From Bradyrhizobium paxllaeri (lineage in GTDB: Bacteria > Pseudomonadota > Alphaproteobacteria > Rhizobiales > Xanthobacteraceae): a DNA stretch of 64,000 bases. Location of the stretch: contig NZ_CP042968.1 in NCBI RefSeq assembly GCF_001693515.2, positions 4,774,001 through 4,838,000 of the forward strand, read 5' to 3'. Both the position numbers and the translations under genes were made by a program. Shown here piece by piece: positions 45,231-55,064 of this stretch. The number at the start of each line of letters is the position of its first letter. Position 1 is the first letter of the stretch. The notes beneath the pieces are model-generated. The model made no database searches, had not been told where the DNA came from, and saw nothing but the letters and a program-made list of their open reading frames with translations.

Positions 45231-45479
45231 ATGCAAGAAGCGACCCGCCTACGTGAATTGGAAGCCGAGTGCCGGCAGCGCGCGCTGAGCGAACCGGACA
45301 AGAAATGGTACTGGCTCGCGCAGGCCGCCAAGTACCAGGTGCAGGCCAGCCAGAAAATCGCCTTCCACGCCGAGGAGGCCAACACTACCGACTCACCGGA
45401 AGTGAAGCTGGCGCAATGGTCGCATGGCCGTGACGAGCGACGGCTGGCGGGTCCCTACGCCGTGAAGGGCGAACGATAG
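45231..45479 (+). CDS. small hydrophilic helical protein (82 aa), unknown
   Basis: MQEATRLRELEAECRQRALS, then EPDKKWYWLAQAAKYQVQAS and QKIAFHAEEAN. Proteins with a similar RELAEQCRxRALxEPxxKWYWLxQAAKY pattern are frequent in Bradyrhizobium as short, possibly stress-related proteins. In-frame ATGs at 45162 and 45201 are alternatives. No known domain. It is followed by a dispersed repeat. Confidence 0.6.
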   Translation: MQEATRLRELEAECRQRALSEPDKKWYWLAQAAKYQVQASQKIAFHAEEANTTDSPEVKLAQWSHGRDERRLAGPYAVKGER

Positions 45480-45491
45480 CGCGGCTCTTGT

Positions 45492-45567
45492 TTGACGCGT
45501 TTTCCTGACGCGAACCGGTGTTCACCCCCCGGATCAAGTCCGAGGGCATGCTTCGCTTGAAAATGCT
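45492..45567. repeat. dispersed repeat (TGACGCGTTTTCCTGACGCG type), copy 3
   Basis: TGACGCGTTTTCCTGACGCG, AACCGGTGTTCACCCCCCGG, then GATCAAGTCCGAGGGCATGC and TTCGCTTGAAAATGC. Longer than copy 1 because of an inserted middle part that resembles copy 5. It lies at the 3' ends of two convergent genes. Confidence 0.7.
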
Positions 45568-45568
45568 T

Positions 45569-46798
45569 CTAACGCCCCTGCTCTTCCGGCGGCTTGATGT
45601 GTCGGAACGAGAACAGGAGCGCCAGATCGTAAGCGATCTTGAGCGTGCCGCAGACCACCAAAGGCAAACCCGTAAACGACGTCATCAGCAGCGCGCCCGC
45701 GATTGCCGGGCTGATCGCCGATGCAAGGCTGCGCGGCACGGCGGTGACGCTGGCGGCCGCGGGCCGCTCGGCCGGCGTCACCACAGCCATGACGTAGGAG
45801 GTGCGGGTCGGCACGTCCATCTGCGACAGCGCCGAGCGCAGCAGCAATAGGCCGAGCGCCACGTAGAGGTTCGGCGCAAACGCCGCCAGGATCAGGAAGA
45901 CGCTGGAGGGGATATGCGTAAACACCATGGTGTTGACGAGGCCGATGCGTTTCGCGATCCAGGCCGCGACCGGATAGGAGAACGCGCTCAGCGTGCCCGA
46001 CCAGAAGAAAAACAATCCAGCCGCCGACAGTGACAGGTCGAAACGCTCGAACAGCCAGAGCACCAGCAGGGATTGCGCGACGAAGCCGCCGGCGAAGGCA
46101 TCGATGCTGAACAGCGCCGCGAGCTTGTAGACCGTGCCGCGCGACGGCCCGAGCGGCGTCGGCGGCGCCTTCTCCTCGCCGCGCTGGTGCGGCACATAGC
46201 GATAGAGCGCCGCGCAGGCGATGCCGAGCGCGGCATAGGCATAGAACATCAGGCGGAATGCGGCGAGTTGCGTGCCGCCGCCGGCGACGAGGAAATCGGG
46301 CAGCGAAGCCGCAAGCGAGCCCGCCGCGGTGCAGAGCGCGCCGATCAGGCTATAACGCGCGAACACCTGCGTGCGGCGCTCGTCGCTGGCGCCGTGCGCC
46401 AGCACCGCATGCTCCAGCGGCACCAACACGCCGAGATCACCGCCAGAAGCATTGATGGTGCCGATGAACGCGACCAGCGCGATCAGCACAAAATGCTCGA
46501 CAGCCGGAAAGCCGATGCCGGTCGCCGCCATCAGGCTGGCGCCCGCGATCAATAGCGGCCGCAGATCGTGACGCGGCGCGATCCAGCCCGTGATCAGCGT
46601 CAGCAGCGCGGTGCCGAGCAGCGACGCGGTCGCGACGATGCCGACGGCCACGGCGTCATAGCCGAGCGCGGTCATGTAGGCCGGCAGAATGATGATGGCA
46701 AAACCATCGCCGAAGCCGCGCAGGCCGCGCGCGATGTAGAGCAGCCGGATCAGCGCGGAGCCGGTCGAGGCCTTCGGTTCAATCGCGATATCAGTCAT
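45569..46798 (-). CDS. MFS transporter
   Basis: 409 residues with 12 predicted helices. MFS features: FGDGFAIIILPAYMTALGYD, LITGWIAPRHDLRPLLIAGA, VPLEHAVLAHGASDERRTQV and LRSALSQMDVPTRTSYVMAV. The substrate is unknown. It begins 10 bases before the end of the DUF1080-like gene upstream on the same strand, so the two may be cotranscribed. Confidence 0.82.
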   Translation of the reverse strand: MTDIAIEPKASTGSALIRLLYIARGLRGFGDGFAIIILPAYMTALGYDAVAVGIVATASLLGTALLTLITGWIAPRHDLRPLLIAGASLMAATGIGFPAVEHFVLIALVAFIGTINASGGDLGVLVPLEHAVLAHGASDERRTQVFARYSLIGALCTAAGSLAASLPDFLVAGGGTQLAAFRLMFYAYAALGIACAALYRYVPHQRGEEKAPPTPLGPSRGTVYKLAALFSIDAFAGGFVAQSLLVLWLFERFDLSLSAAGLFFFWSGTLSAFSYPVAAWIAKRIGLVNTMVFTHIPSSVFLILAAFAPNLYVALGLLLLRSALSQMDVPTRTSYVMAVVTPAERPAAASVTAVPRSLASAISPAIAGALLMTSFTGLPLVVCGTLKIAYDLALLFSFRHIKPPEEQGR

Positions 46799-46808
46799 CC
46801 CGACGTCC

Positions 46809-47498
46809 TTATGGCAAGGTGGTGATCGTTATCTGGTCGAACCGCGTCACGCTGTCGGCCTTGGTCCATAGCGCGACGCCGCCAGCGTCCCCGAACGTAT
46901 CGTCCTTGACCTCGAACAGCACCACTCCGTCATAACTAACCGTGAACCGGTCGCCTTCGGCCCGCAGGGCAAGGATGTGCCATTCATTGGAAGTGACGCG
47001 AATGTTTGACGTGCCGAGCTGCTGCCGCCGGCCGGCGACGATACGATAGAAGCGGACATTGTGCTCGAGCGCGTTGGCGCGGGCGACGTAGTAATTGTCG
47101 GGATCCGCAAACCGCACGACAATGCCGCCGGCCTGGTCGACCCTGCCTGCGACGGGCTTGAAGCGGACCTGCATGATGAGATCCTTCGCCGAAAAGTTTT
47201 CGTGGATGGCGAGCGGAAAGCGGTAATCTGTGCGGTCCGCGCTCTGCTGCTCGATGGCGCGGCCTGTCTTGGCCGTCGGATCGGCGACGACGCTCCATTC
47301 GCCTTCCGCGCCGCCGCCGGTCCGCGCAAACGAGAAGCCGGCCGGCGGGGAACCTATACTCATGCGGTCGATGGCAATCATGACGGCTTCTCCTGCCGTG
47401 GACGCCGAGAGGCCAGCGCATGCCAGGGCGGCAGCCGCGAGCGCTGCGCGCAGTATTGACCTGATGGGACAAAAAAATATCGGCCCTGAACCATCCAT
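46809..47498 (-). CDS. exported DUF1080 / LamG-like protein
   Basis: 229 residues. A signal peptide (ILRAALAAAALACAGLSAST, cleaved near AGEAV) is followed by a concanavalin-like beta-sandwich: EGEWSVVADPTAKTGRAIEQ, IMQVRFKPVAGRVDQAGGIV, VRFADPDNYYVARANALEHN, TSNEWHILALRAEGDRFTVS and GVALWTKADSVTRFDQI. This pattern is that of 3-keto-disaccharide hydrolase/DUF1080-like proteins, which bind or cleave glycans. GGAGAAG precedes the ATG at 47498. Confidence 0.8.
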   Translation of the reverse strand: MDGSGPIFFCPIRSILRAALAAAALACAGLSASTAGEAVMIAIDRMSIGSPPAGFSFARTGGGAEGEWSVVADPTAKTGRAIEQQSADRTDYRFPLAIHENFSAKDLIMQVRFKPVAGRVDQAGGIVVRFADPDNYYVARANALEHNVRFYRIVAGRRQQLGTSNIRVTSNEWHILALRAEGDRFTVSYDGVVLFEVKDDTFGDAGGVALWTKADSVTRFDQITITTLP

Positions 47499-47858
47499 GT
47501 GCGCTTCTCCCGACACGTCGGGTGTGCGCAGAGCTTGGACGATGGGCCGTCTGACGGGGAGCCTGCTTTGTCCCCGGTGGGGCAAAGCTACGACCGAAAC
47601 CGGTGTGACGCAAGGTGTGATCGCGCAGGATGGTGGAGCCAACGGCTCCGGCCTTCGGCCGGCCCGATGATAAACTCCGCGATACCCATCCTTTCGTGCA
47701 TTGGGGCCAAATCGATGGGGTTCGCTGCGCTCTACCCACCCTACAGATTGACAGCCGAACCAGCGCGCGCTTAATTCGGCGCATGGGGATGTTGCGATCT
47801 CCCCACGAGGCGACATGCCCAAGTATCGCGTCCCGTTTTATTTGACGAGGGCGCAGCC
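47499..47858. other. intergenic region with a palindromic repeat
   Basis: 360 bases without a gene. Around 47630-47751 a repeat unit has GGTGGAGCCAACGGCTCCGG, GCCTTCGGCCGGCCCGATGA and an end GCTGCGCTCTACCCACCCTA, related to 50091-50186. The last 100 bases carry a GGGGATGTTGCGATCTCCCC hairpin (about 47787-47806) and probably the chrB promoter. Confidence 0.5.
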
Positions 47859-48677
47859 ATGTCATCCTACACCACGATATCTCCAGACAAACTTTCCAAA
47901 CTGATCGGCACGGCAAACATGCCGGCCTTGATCGACGTTCGCACCGACGAGGATTTCGCCGCCGACCCACGGCTCATTCCGGGCGCGGTCAGGCGCAATC
48001 ACGAGGAAGCCGCTGATTGGGGCGAAGCGTTTTCCGGCCGCCCGGCGATCGTCGTCTGCCTGCGCGGCCAGAAACTGGCGCAAGGCACCGCTGCCTGGCT
48101 GCGGCATCTCGACGTCGCGGCCGAGGCACTCGATGGCGGTTTTGAAGGCTGGAAGGCGGCAAAACTGCCGCTGGTGCCGGCCGCTAGGCTTCCCGCGCCC
48201 GACGCGAAAGGCCGCACCGTCTGGGTCACCCGCGCCCGGCCGAAGATCGATCGCATCGCTTGCCCGTGGCTGATCCGCCGCTTCGTCGATCCGAACGCGG
48301 TATTCCTGTTCGTCACGCCGGCGGAAGTGCTCGCGGTCGGCGAGCGCTTCAAAGCGGCGCCGTTCGACGTGGAAAATGTGTTCTGGAGCCACCGCGGCGA
48401 GCTCTGCACCTTCGATGTCATGATCGAAGAGTTTGGTCTGGCGACGCCGCCCCTGCTGCGGTTGGCGACGATGGTACGCGGCGCCGACACCGGACGGCTC
48501 GATCTGTCGCTGGAAGCGCCCGGACTGCTCGCAGCCTCCCTCGGCCTGTCGCGGATGTTCGACGACGACCTCGAACAGCTCGAGGCCGGCATGACGCTGT
48601 ACGACGCCTTCTACCGATGGTGCCGCGATGCGACCGGCGAGACCCACAACTGGCCGACCAACAAGGCGAAGCCATGA
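47859..48677 (+). CDS. chrB: chromate resistance protein ChrB-type with rhodanese domain
   Basis: 272 residues. The N-terminal rhodanese domain (about 10-108) has LIDVRTDEDFAADPRLIPGA and the active loop IVVCLRGQKLAQGTA with its Cys; DGGFEGWKAAKLPL closes it. The C-terminal ChrB domain (about 125-265) has WVTRARPKIDRIACPWLIRR, FVDPNAVFLFVTPAEV and GELCTFDVMIEEFGL. It is a sensor or accessory protein for the adjacent chromate exporter. The stop overlaps the chrA start as ATGA. Confidence 0.9.
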   Translation: MSSYTTISPDKLSKLIGTANMPALIDVRTDEDFAADPRLIPGAVRRNHEEAADWGEAFSGRPAIVVCLRGQKLAQGTAAWLRHLDVAAEALDGGFEGWKAAKLPLVPAARLPAPDAKGRTVWVTRARPKIDRIACPWLIRRFVDPNAVFLFVTPAEVLAVGERFKAAPFDVENVFWSHRGELCTFDVMIEEFGLATPPLLRLATMVRGADTGRLDLSLEAPGLLAASLGLSRMFDDDLEQLEAGMTLYDAFYRWCRDATGETHNWPTNKAKP

Positions 48678-50077
48678 TGGATGCCACGATGGAAAAGACG
48701 ATCGACGCCGGCGCAAGCCGGCATCTCGATCACGGCATCAGCATCAGTGAAGCCTTTCGGGTCTGGCTGCGGGTCGCCGTACTTAGCTTCGGCGGCCCGG
48801 CCGGGCAGATCGCGGTGATGCACCGCATCCTGGTGGAAGAGAAGAACTGGATCTCCGAGAGCCGGTTTCTGCATGCACTGAACTACTGCATGCTGCTGCC
48901 GGGTCCGGAGGCGCAGCAGCTCGCGACCTATATCGGCTGGCTGCTGCATCGGACGGCCGGTGGCATCATGGCCGGCGGGCTGTTCATCCTGCCCGGCATC
49001 ATCGCCATCATGGGGCTGAGCTACGTGTACGCGGCCTATGGCAATGTCGGCTTCGTCGAGGCGGTGTTCTTCGGGCTGAAAGCCGCCGTGCTTGCGATCG
49101 TGGTGCAGGCGGTCGTCCGCGTCGGCAAGCGCGCGTTGCGCAATCGGGTGATGATCGCGCTCGCGGCGATCGCTTTTGTGGCGATCTTCTTTTTCAACGT
49201 CCCCTTCCCGATCATCATCATCGCGGCCGGCGTGATCGGCTATTTCGGCGCGCGCAGCGGACGGCCGGAATTTGCCGCCATCGAACATGGCGGCGGCAAG
49301 AAGACTGCGGCGGTTGACAGCCTGCTCGGCGAAGAGCTGCCGGAGCATGTCCGCCCGAGCGTGGCGCGGGCGCTGAAGGTGAGTTCGGTATGGCTGTTGC
49401 TATGGGTCATTCCCGTCGCAGCGCTGCTGATCGGGCTCGGCCAGGCCAACGTGTTCAGCCAGATCGCGCTGTTCTTTTCCAAGATGGCGATGGTGACGTT
49501 CGGCGGCGCCTATGCCGTGCTGGCCTATGTCGCCCAGCAGGCGGTCGAGCATTATCACTGGCTGCAGCCGAGCGAGATGCTCGACGGCCTCGGCATGGCC
49601 GAAACCACACCGGGGCCGCTGATCATGGTGCTGCAGTTCGTGGGCTTCATGGCCGCCTATCGCGATCCCGGCACTTTGTCGCCAATGGTCGCGGCGACAC
49701 TCGGCGGACTGCTGGCGACCTGGGTCACCTTCGTCCCCTGCTTCCTCTGGATATTCCTCGGCGCGCCCTACATCGAGACCTTGCGCGGCAACAGGGGACT
49801 GGCGGGCGCACTCTCCGCGATCACCGCCGCGGTCGTCGGCGTGATCCTCAACCTCTCGATCTGGTTCGGGTTGCACACGCTGTTCCGGCAGACCACGCCG
49901 ATTCGCTCGTTCGGGCTATCGTTCGACATGCCGGTGTGGGGAAGCCTCGATATCGCGGCCTTCGTGCTGGCGGCAGCCGCGGCGACCGCGATCTTCCGGC
50001 TCAATATCGGGATGCTCTGGGTGCTGGCGGGATCGTGCGCGGTTGGTGTGGCGCTCAGGTTTGCGGGGATGGCGTGA
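48674..50077 (+). CDS. chrA: chromate efflux transporter ChrA (CHR family, two-domain)
   Basis: 467 residues with two homologous halves. Each half has the CHR motif: first FRVWLRVAVLSFGGPAGQIA and NYCMLLPGPEAQQLATYIGW, second FSKMAMVTFGGAYAVLAYVA and DGLGMAETTPGPLIMVLQFV. Members export chromate taken up by sulfate transporters. Translationally coupled to chrB. Confidence 0.93.
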   Translation: MMDATMEKTIDAGASRHLDHGISISEAFRVWLRVAVLSFGGPAGQIAVMHRILVEEKNWISESRFLHALNYCMLLPGPEAQQLATYIGWLLHRTAGGIMAGGLFILPGIIAIMGLSYVYAAYGNVGFVEAVFFGLKAAVLAIVVQAVVRVGKRALRNRVMIALAAIAFVAIFFFNVPFPIIIIAAGVIGYFGARSGRPEFAAIEHGGGKKTAAVDSLLGEELPEHVRPSVARALKVSSVWLLLWVIPVAALLIGLGQANVFSQIALFFSKMAMVTFGGAYAVLAYVAQQAVEHYHWLQPSEMLDGLGMAETTPGPLIMVLQFVGFMAAYRDPGTLSPMVAATLGGLLATWVTFVPCFLWIFLGAPYIETLRGNRGLAGALSAITAAVVGVILNLSIWFGLHTLFRQTTPIRSFGLSFDMPVWGSLDIAAFVLAAAAATAIFRLNIGMLWVLAGSCAVGVALRFAGMA

Positions 50078-50090
50078 GTAAAGCGAAGAT

Positions 50091-50186
50091 TCGTAGGGTG
50101 GGCAAAGGCGCGTAGCGACGTGCCCACCATCTATCGGCGTGTTCATCGCGAATGGTGGGCACGCTGCGCTTTGCCCACCCTACGGC
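50091..50186. repeat. palindromic repeat (GTAGGGTGGGCAAAG type)
   Basis: GTAGGGTGGGCAAAGGCGCG ... GCGCTTTGCCCACCCTACGG with an inner GTGCCCACCAT / ATGGTGGGCAC hairpin. It lies between the convergent chrA and CDF genes. Related units are at 51207-51328, 47630-47751 and 63919-63946. Confidence 0.8.
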
Positions 50187-50187
50187 A

Positions 50188-51135
50188 TTACACCCTCTCC
50201 GCCGGTGCCAGCCGGCAGGCCTCGGCGGCGGTCTCGATCTGCAGCGTGGGATGATGAATGTTGAACCGGTGCGAAAGCTCTTCGCACACGCGGTGCAGGA
50301 ACGCATCATCGGTGCCACCCGGCCGCACCAGATGCGCGGTCAGCGCGGTCTCGTTGGTGCTCATCGCCCAGATATGCAGGTCATGCACCTCGGAGACGCC
50401 TTCGAGCCCGGCGAGATAGTCCCGCACCTCGACAAGTTCGATACCGCGCGGCACGCCGTCCAGCGCAAGATTGACGCTGTCGCGCGCCAGCCCCCAGCCG
50501 CTCCAGAACACCACGGCCGCAATGACGAGGCTGATCGCGGGATCGAGCCACAACCATCCCGTCAGCATGATGATGCCGGCGGCAACCACCACGCCGAGCG
50601 AAACGCCCGCGTCCCCGACCATGTGGAGATAGGCGCCGCGAATGTTGAGATCGCCATGACGGCCGCGCATGAACAGCAGCGCCGTAAAACCGTTGATGAC
50701 GACGCCGAGCGCTGCGACCAGGATGACGGTCATCCCCGCGACCGGCGCCGGGCTATAGAACCGATTGACCGCCTCGACGACGATGCCGCCGACCGCGACC
50801 AGCAATAGCCCGGCATTGAACAGCGCCGCCAGGATCGAGGCGCGGCGATAGCCGTACGTGTGCCGCTGCGTCGGCTTCCTCTGCGAAAGCCACGCCGCGC
50901 CCCACGCCAGCAGGAGCGCAATCACGTCGGAGAGGTTGTGAACGGCGTCGGAAATCAGCGCCAGCGAGTTCGCAGCATAGCCGAAGATCAGTTCGGCGAT
51001 GACGAAAGCGGTGTTGAGCGTGGCGCCGATGGCGAAGGCCGCACCGAAATTGTCCGGCGCATGGCTATGGCCGGCGTGACCATGGGAATGATCATGGGCG
51101 TGGGAATGATCGTGATGAGCGTGATCGTGCGCCAT
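50188..51135 (-). CDS. cation diffusion facilitator (CDF) metal exporter
   Basis: 315 residues. A His-rich N-terminus (MAHDHAHHDHSHAHDHSHGH) is followed by six helices with metal-site residues ALISDAVHNLSDVIALLLAW in helix 2 and AYLHMVGDAGVSLGVVVAAG in helix 5 (HxxxD and DxxxD types), and a C-terminal cytoplasmic domain (EVHDLHIWAMSTNETALTAH). CDF proteins export Zn, Co or Ni by proton antiport; the His-rich end fits Co/Ni/Zn. GAGGCGAA precedes the ATG. Confidence 0.92.
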   Translation of the reverse strand: MAHDHAHHDHSHAHDHSHGHAGHSHAPDNFGAAFAIGATLNTAFVIAELIFGYAANSLALISDAVHNLSDVIALLLAWGAAWLSQRKPTQRHTYGYRRASILAALFNAGLLLVAVGGIVVEAVNRFYSPAPVAGMTVILVAALGVVINGFTALLFMRGRHGDLNIRGAYLHMVGDAGVSLGVVVAAGIIMLTGWLWLDPAISLVIAAVVFWSGWGLARDSVNLALDGVPRGIELVEVRDYLAGLEGVSEVHDLHIWAMSTNETALTAHLVRPGGTDDAFLHRVCEELSHRFNIHHPTLQIETAAEACRLAPAERV

Positions 51136-51206
51136 TTCGCCTCGGCTGGTTCGACGGCGACTTATATAGCGCGCGGAATTTCGAATACTATTACAGCGCC
51201 GAACTC

Positions 51207-51328
51207 GTAGGGTGGGCAAAGCGACATGTCCGCCGTAGCTCAACGAGCGAAGGCGGAAGCGTGCCCACCATTCTCGACGCGGATGCCCATAGATGGTGGG
51301 CACGGCGCTGGCGCGCCTTTGCCCACCT
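51207..51328. repeat. palindromic repeat (GTAGGGTGGGCAAAG type), second copy
   Basis: GTAGGGTGGGCAAAGCGACA ... GCCTTTGCCCACCTACG with inner GTGCCCACCAT / ATGGTGGGCAC parts. It sits between the CDF start and the parC stop. Confidence 0.75.
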
Positions 51329-51333
51329 ACGTC

Positions 51334-53589
51334 CTACTCCACGCCGCGCAGGAACTTGTTCGACTTCGGTAGGCCGTGGGCGAGACGGCCGGCGTCGGCG
51401 CGGGTGCCGCGCCAGTCGGACAATTCCTTGGCGCTCATGCTCTGCTCACGGCCGGCGGAATCTTTCCAGGTCAAGCCAGCCTTGAATTCGAACACGGCGA
51501 CGTCGGAGAGTTTCGCGCTGGAGTATTTCTGCAGCCGCACGCCGCGGCCGCGCGCCATCTCCGGCACCTGATCAAGCGGGAACAGCACCATCTTGTGGTT
51601 GGTGCCGATCGCCGCAACCGTGTCGCCTTGCACGGTCGCGATCGCGCAGGCCTCGTTCGGCATGGTGACGTTGAGCACCTGCTTGCCCTTGCGGGTATTG
51701 CTGACGCAGTCCTCTTCCTTGACCACAAAGCCCTGACCTTCGCTGCTCGCGATCAGGAACTTGCGCTCGCCCTTGTTGACGAACAGCGACACGATCGCCG
51801 CGTCCTGCTCCAGGTCGATGAACATGCGGATCGGCTCGCCATGGCCGCGGCCGCCCGGCAGTTTTGCGACGTCGAGCGAGTAGAACTTGCCGTTGGTGGC
51901 GAACAGCAGCAACTTTGAGGTGGTCTCGGCGAAGAAGGCGTGGTCGAGCTTGTCGTCGGTCTTGAAGGCAAGGCCCGAGATATCCTCGACATGGCCCTTC
52001 AGCGTCCGAACCCAGCCCTTCTCGGAGATCACCACCGTGCACGGCTCGCGCTCGACAAAAGCTTCCTCGATCGCGGCGAGGTCATGCTCGGGCGCGTCGG
52101 CGAATTGCGTGCGGCGCTTGCCGAGCGGCGTCTTCGGCCCGAAGATGTCGCGTACTTTCCGGACCTGCTCACCGACCTTGGACCATTGCTCGGCTTCCGA
52201 GCCGAGCAGCGACTTGATGCCCTTCAATTCGTTGCGAAGGTTCTTGTCCTCGGTGCGGATCTCGAATTCCTCGAGCTTGCGCAAGGAGCGCAGGCGCATG
52301 TTGAGGATGGCATCGGCTTGGACTTCGGTGAGCTTGAACGCCTTGATCAGCGCCGGCTTCGGCTCATCCTCGGTGCGGATGATCTTGATCACCTTGTCGA
52401 TGTTCAAGTACGCGATCAGGTAACCGCCAAGAATTTCCAGTCGGTTCTCGATCTGGGTCTTGCGGTAGTTGGAGCGGCGCACCAGCACGTCGCGCAGATG
52501 GTCGAGCCATTCGCGCAAGCACTCGGCAAGCCCCACCACCTTGGGGATCTTGCCCTTGATCAGCACGTTGAGGTTCAGCGAAATCTTGCTCTCGAGCTCG
52601 GTGAGCCGGAACAGCGATTCCATCATCAGCGCCGGATCGACCGCGCGGGATTTCGGCTCGATGATCAGACGAACGTCCTCGGCGGATTCGTCACGGACGT
52701 CGCCGACCAGCGGCAGCTTCTTCTCGTTGAGCAGTTCGGCGATCTTCTCGACCAGCCGCGACTTCTGCACCAGCCATGGAATTTCAGTAATGACCACGAC
52801 CCAGGTGCCGCGGGCGCCCTCTTCCTGGGTCCATTTGGCGCGGGTGCGGAACGAGCCGCGTCCGGTGGTATAGGCCTCGGTGATGGCCTCCTTGGAATCG
52901 ACGATGATGCCGCCGGTCGGGAAGTCCGGGCCCTTGACCCACTTCAACAGTGACTTCGACTTGGCGTCGGGCTTGTCGATCAGATGCAGCGCGGCGTCGC
53001 AGAGTTCGGCGGCATTGTGCGGCGGGATCGAGGTGGCCATGCCGACCGCGATGCCCTGTGCGCCGTTGGCGAGCAGGTTCGGGAAGCCGCCGGGCAAGAC
53101 CACCGGTTCCTTGCTCTGCCCGTCGTAATTCGGGCGGAACTCGACGCCGTCCTCGTCGATGCCCTCCAGCAGGAGCCGCGCAACCTCGGTCATGCGCGCT
53201 TCGGTGTAGCGGTAGGCGGCCGGGTTATCGCCGTCGATATTGCCAAAGTTGCCCTGGCCGTCGACCAGCGGGTAGCGCGAGGAGAAATCCTGCGCGAGAC
53301 GTACCATGGCGTCGTAGATCGCCTGGTCGCCATGCGGATGGAACGAGCCCATCACGTCGCCGACGATTTTCGCCGACTTCTTGAACGCCGTACCGGGGTC
53401 AAGCCGCAGCAGGCGCATGCCGTAGAGGATGCGCCGGTGCACCGGCTTCAACCCGTCGCGGGCGTCCGGCAGGGCGCGGTGCATGATGGTCGAGAGCGCA
53501 TAGGCGAGATAGCGCTCTTCCAGCGCATCGCGCAGCATCACCTCGTGGATTTCGGCCGGTTCTTCCGGCGGCAGCTGTCGTTTTCCCAT
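51334..53589 (-). CDS. parC: DNA topoisomerase IV subunit A
   Basis: 751 residues. The breakage-reunion domain starts [20 protein letters not shown], with the quinolone-region [20 protein letters not shown] and the catalytic Tyr in [18 protein letters not shown]-terminal beta-pinwheel domain follows ([15 protein letters not shown]). With ParE it decatenates chromosomes. The length fits ParC rather than GyrA. It follows recO on the same strand after a repeat. Confidence 0.95.
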   Translation of the reverse strand: MGKRQLPPEEPAEIHEVMLRDALEERYLAYALSTIMHRALPDARDGLKPVHRRILYGMRLLRLDPGTAFKKSAKIVGDVMGSFHPHGDQAIYDAMVRLAQDFSSRYPLVDGQGNFGNIDGDNPAAYRYTEARMTEVARLLLEGIDEDGVEFRPNYDGQSKEPVVLPGGFPNLLANGAQGIAVGMATSIPPHNAAELCDAALHLIDKPDAKSKSLLKWVKGPDFPTGGIIVDSKEAITEAYTTGRGSFRTRAKWTQEEGARGTWVVVITEIPWLVQKSRLVEKIAELLNEKKLPLVGDVRDESAEDVRLIIEPKSRAVDPALMMESLFRLTELESKISLNLNVLIKGKIPKVVGLAECLREWLDHLRDVLVRRSNYRKTQIENRLEILGGYLIAYLNIDKVIKIIRTEDEPKPALIKAFKLTEVQADAILNMRLRSLRKLEEFEIRTEDKNLRNELKGIKSLLGSEAEQWSKVGEQVRKVRDIFGPKTPLGKRRTQFADAPEHDLAAIEEAFVEREPCTVVISEKGWVRTLKGHVEDISGLAFKTDDKLDHAFFAETTSKLLLFATNGKFYSLDVAKLPGGRGHGEPIRMFIDLEQDAAIVSLFVNKGERKFLIASSEGQGFVVKEEDCVSNTRKGKQVLNVTMPNEACAIATVQGDTVAAIGTNHKMVLFPLDQVPEMARGRGVRLQKYSSAKLSDVAVFEFKAGLTWKDSAGREQSMSAKELSDWRGTRADAGRLAHGLPKSNKFLRGVE

Positions 53590-53639
53590 GGGGAGGCGTT
53601 AAACTTTTCGGCTGAATCGAGCAAGAAGTGAATCGGGGC

Positions 53640-53765
53640 AGCCGTCGCCCCTGTGAACGCAGGGGCCCATAACCACAGGTGTTTGCGGCGAAAAAGGCTG
53701 GCACCGCAGCGCCAAACGACCGCCGCGGCGTATGGGTCCCTGCGTTCGCAGGGACGACCGGCTAG
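53640..53765. repeat. palindromic repeat between recO and parC
   Basis: GTCGCCCCTGTGAACGCAGG GGCCCATA ... GTATGGGTCCCTGCGTTCGC AGGGACGAC with an inner TTTGCGGCG / CGCCGCGGCG part. No gene in this stretch. Confidence 0.65.
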
Positions 53766-53772
53766 GGGCCGG

Positions 53773-54525
53773 TCAGGCCGAGGAACTGATTCGCGCCAGC
53801 TGCCGCGTGACCGCGTTGATAAATCCAGCCCTGGCGTCGGAATGGCCCTGCCCGCGCGGCTCCAGCACGTGGCGGAGCAGGAACAGTCCGGTCAGCCGGA
53901 ACCCGTCCTGCAGGTCCTGGTCCGACCAGCTATTGGGGCCGCCCTCGCCTTCGCGCAGGAAGTTCGGCAGCCGCAATAGCCGATCGCGATAGGGCTCGCC
54001 AGCTGTGCGCGAGACCGCGCAGCCGGACTTCGGCGAGACGTAGATCAGGTCCGTCGTCTCGCCGGTGGCCGCGCAGTTTTCCAGGTCGAGGCCGAAGCCG
54101 AGTTCGGCCAGCATCGCGAGCTCGAACCGGATCAGGTGCGCCGCCGCGCCGCCGGCATCGTCAAAATCGTCCAGCGTGCGGTCGAGCATCTCGTAGATGT
54201 CCTCATGCGGGTCCCGCTCCGGCAACAGCCGCGCCAGCGACGCGAGATGGGTGACACCGTAGACCGCATGCGAGGATGCGAGCAGCGTTGCCGCGCGCAG
54301 CCGCGTGCCTTCGATGGCGTAGGTGCCGAGGTGCTCGTCGAGCCGCGCCCGCCACACCGCGGTGACACTGTTGCCAGGCTGCAGCAACGGCCGCATCCGC
54401 GATCCGGCGCCGCCACGCACCAGGCCGAGGTGGCGGCCGTGCTCGCGCGTCAACAGCTCGACGATGGCGGAGGATTCGCCATGCCGCCGCACGCCCAGCA
54501 CGATGCCTTCGTCGGTCCATTCCAT
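53773..54525 (-). CDS. recO: DNA repair protein RecO
   Basis: 250 residues. The N-terminal OB fold starts [20 protein letters not shown] with [21 protein letters not shown] helical middle part and the C-terminal [28 protein letters not shown] complete the fold; the zinc Cys cluster is reduced (C...C only), which is usual in alphaproteobacteria. It loads RecA on SSB-coated DNA with RecR. Confidence 0.93.
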   Translation of the reverse strand: MEWTDEGIVLGVRRHGESSAIVELLTREHGRHLGLVRGGAGSRMRPLLQPGNSVTAVWRARLDEHLGTYAIEGTRLRAATLLASSHAVYGVTHLASLARLLPERDPHEDIYEMLDRTLDDFDDAGGAAAHLIRFELAMLAELGFGLDLENCAATGETTDLIYVSPKSGCAVSRTAGEPYRDRLLRLPNFLREGEGGPNSWSDQDLQDGFRLTGLFLLRHVLEPRGQGHSDARAGFINAVTRQLARISSSA

Positions 54526-54561
54526 GAGCAGAGTTTACAGGATTTCGTAGTTATGCGCTGC

Positions 54562-54636
54562 CGTCATTCCGGGGCGATGCGCAGCATCGAACCCGGAATC
54601 TCGAGATTCCGGGTTCGCTTCGCGCCCCGGAATGAT
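54562..54636. repeat. palindromic repeat (GTCATTCCGGGGCG type), second copy
   Basis: Nearly identical to 15121-15194: GTCATTCCGGGGCGATGCGC ... CGCGCCCCGGAATGA. It lies between recO and the small membrane protein gene. Confidence 0.8.
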
Positions 54637-54646
54637 GGCGTAGACG

Positions 54647-55027
54647 TCACGCGTTGAACCAGCCCACCGCGTCGCCGGTGAAGGAAAAATACAACCCCAT
54701 CGCGGTCAGCGCGCAGGAGATCACCTCGATGCCGCTGTCGAACTGAATACCCTTCTCGCCGATGATCTGCACCAGCGAGATCACCGACAGCACCAGCGCC
54801 GCCGTCAGCACCCAGCGCGGCCAGTTCTTGCGGTGCTCGGCGGCGAGCCGGACGAAATAGACCAGCAGCAGGATCAGGCCGGCCGCCATCAGCGTTCCGG
54901 TGTTGATCATCTGCTCCGTCATCTTCGCCGTCGGCGTGCGGTCCTGGAACGCGACCGAGATGGCATCCAGCGTCAGCGATAGATACAGCAGGACTTCAAA
55001 CCAAACGACGTTGCGAGGTACGTTCAT
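54647..55027 (-). CDS. four-helix membrane protein (126 aa), unknown
   Basis: 126 residues with four predicted helices: VVWFEVLLYLSLTLDAISVA, INTGTLMAAGLILLLVYFVR, WVLTAALVLSVISLVQIIGE and IEVISCALTAMGLYFSFTGD. It lies between era and recO on the same strand, 37 bases after era, and may ride on that transcript. No known function. Confidence 0.7.
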   Translation of the reverse strand: MNVPRNVVWFEVLLYLSLTLDAISVAFQDRTPTAKMTEQMINTGTLMAAGLILLLVYFVRLAAEHRKNWPRWVLTAALVLSVISLVQIIGEKGIQFDSGIEVISCALTAMGLYFSFTGDAVGWFNA

Positions 55028-55064
55028 CGGGCTGGTTCTTCGTTATTGCCTGAGCGCTGACTAC

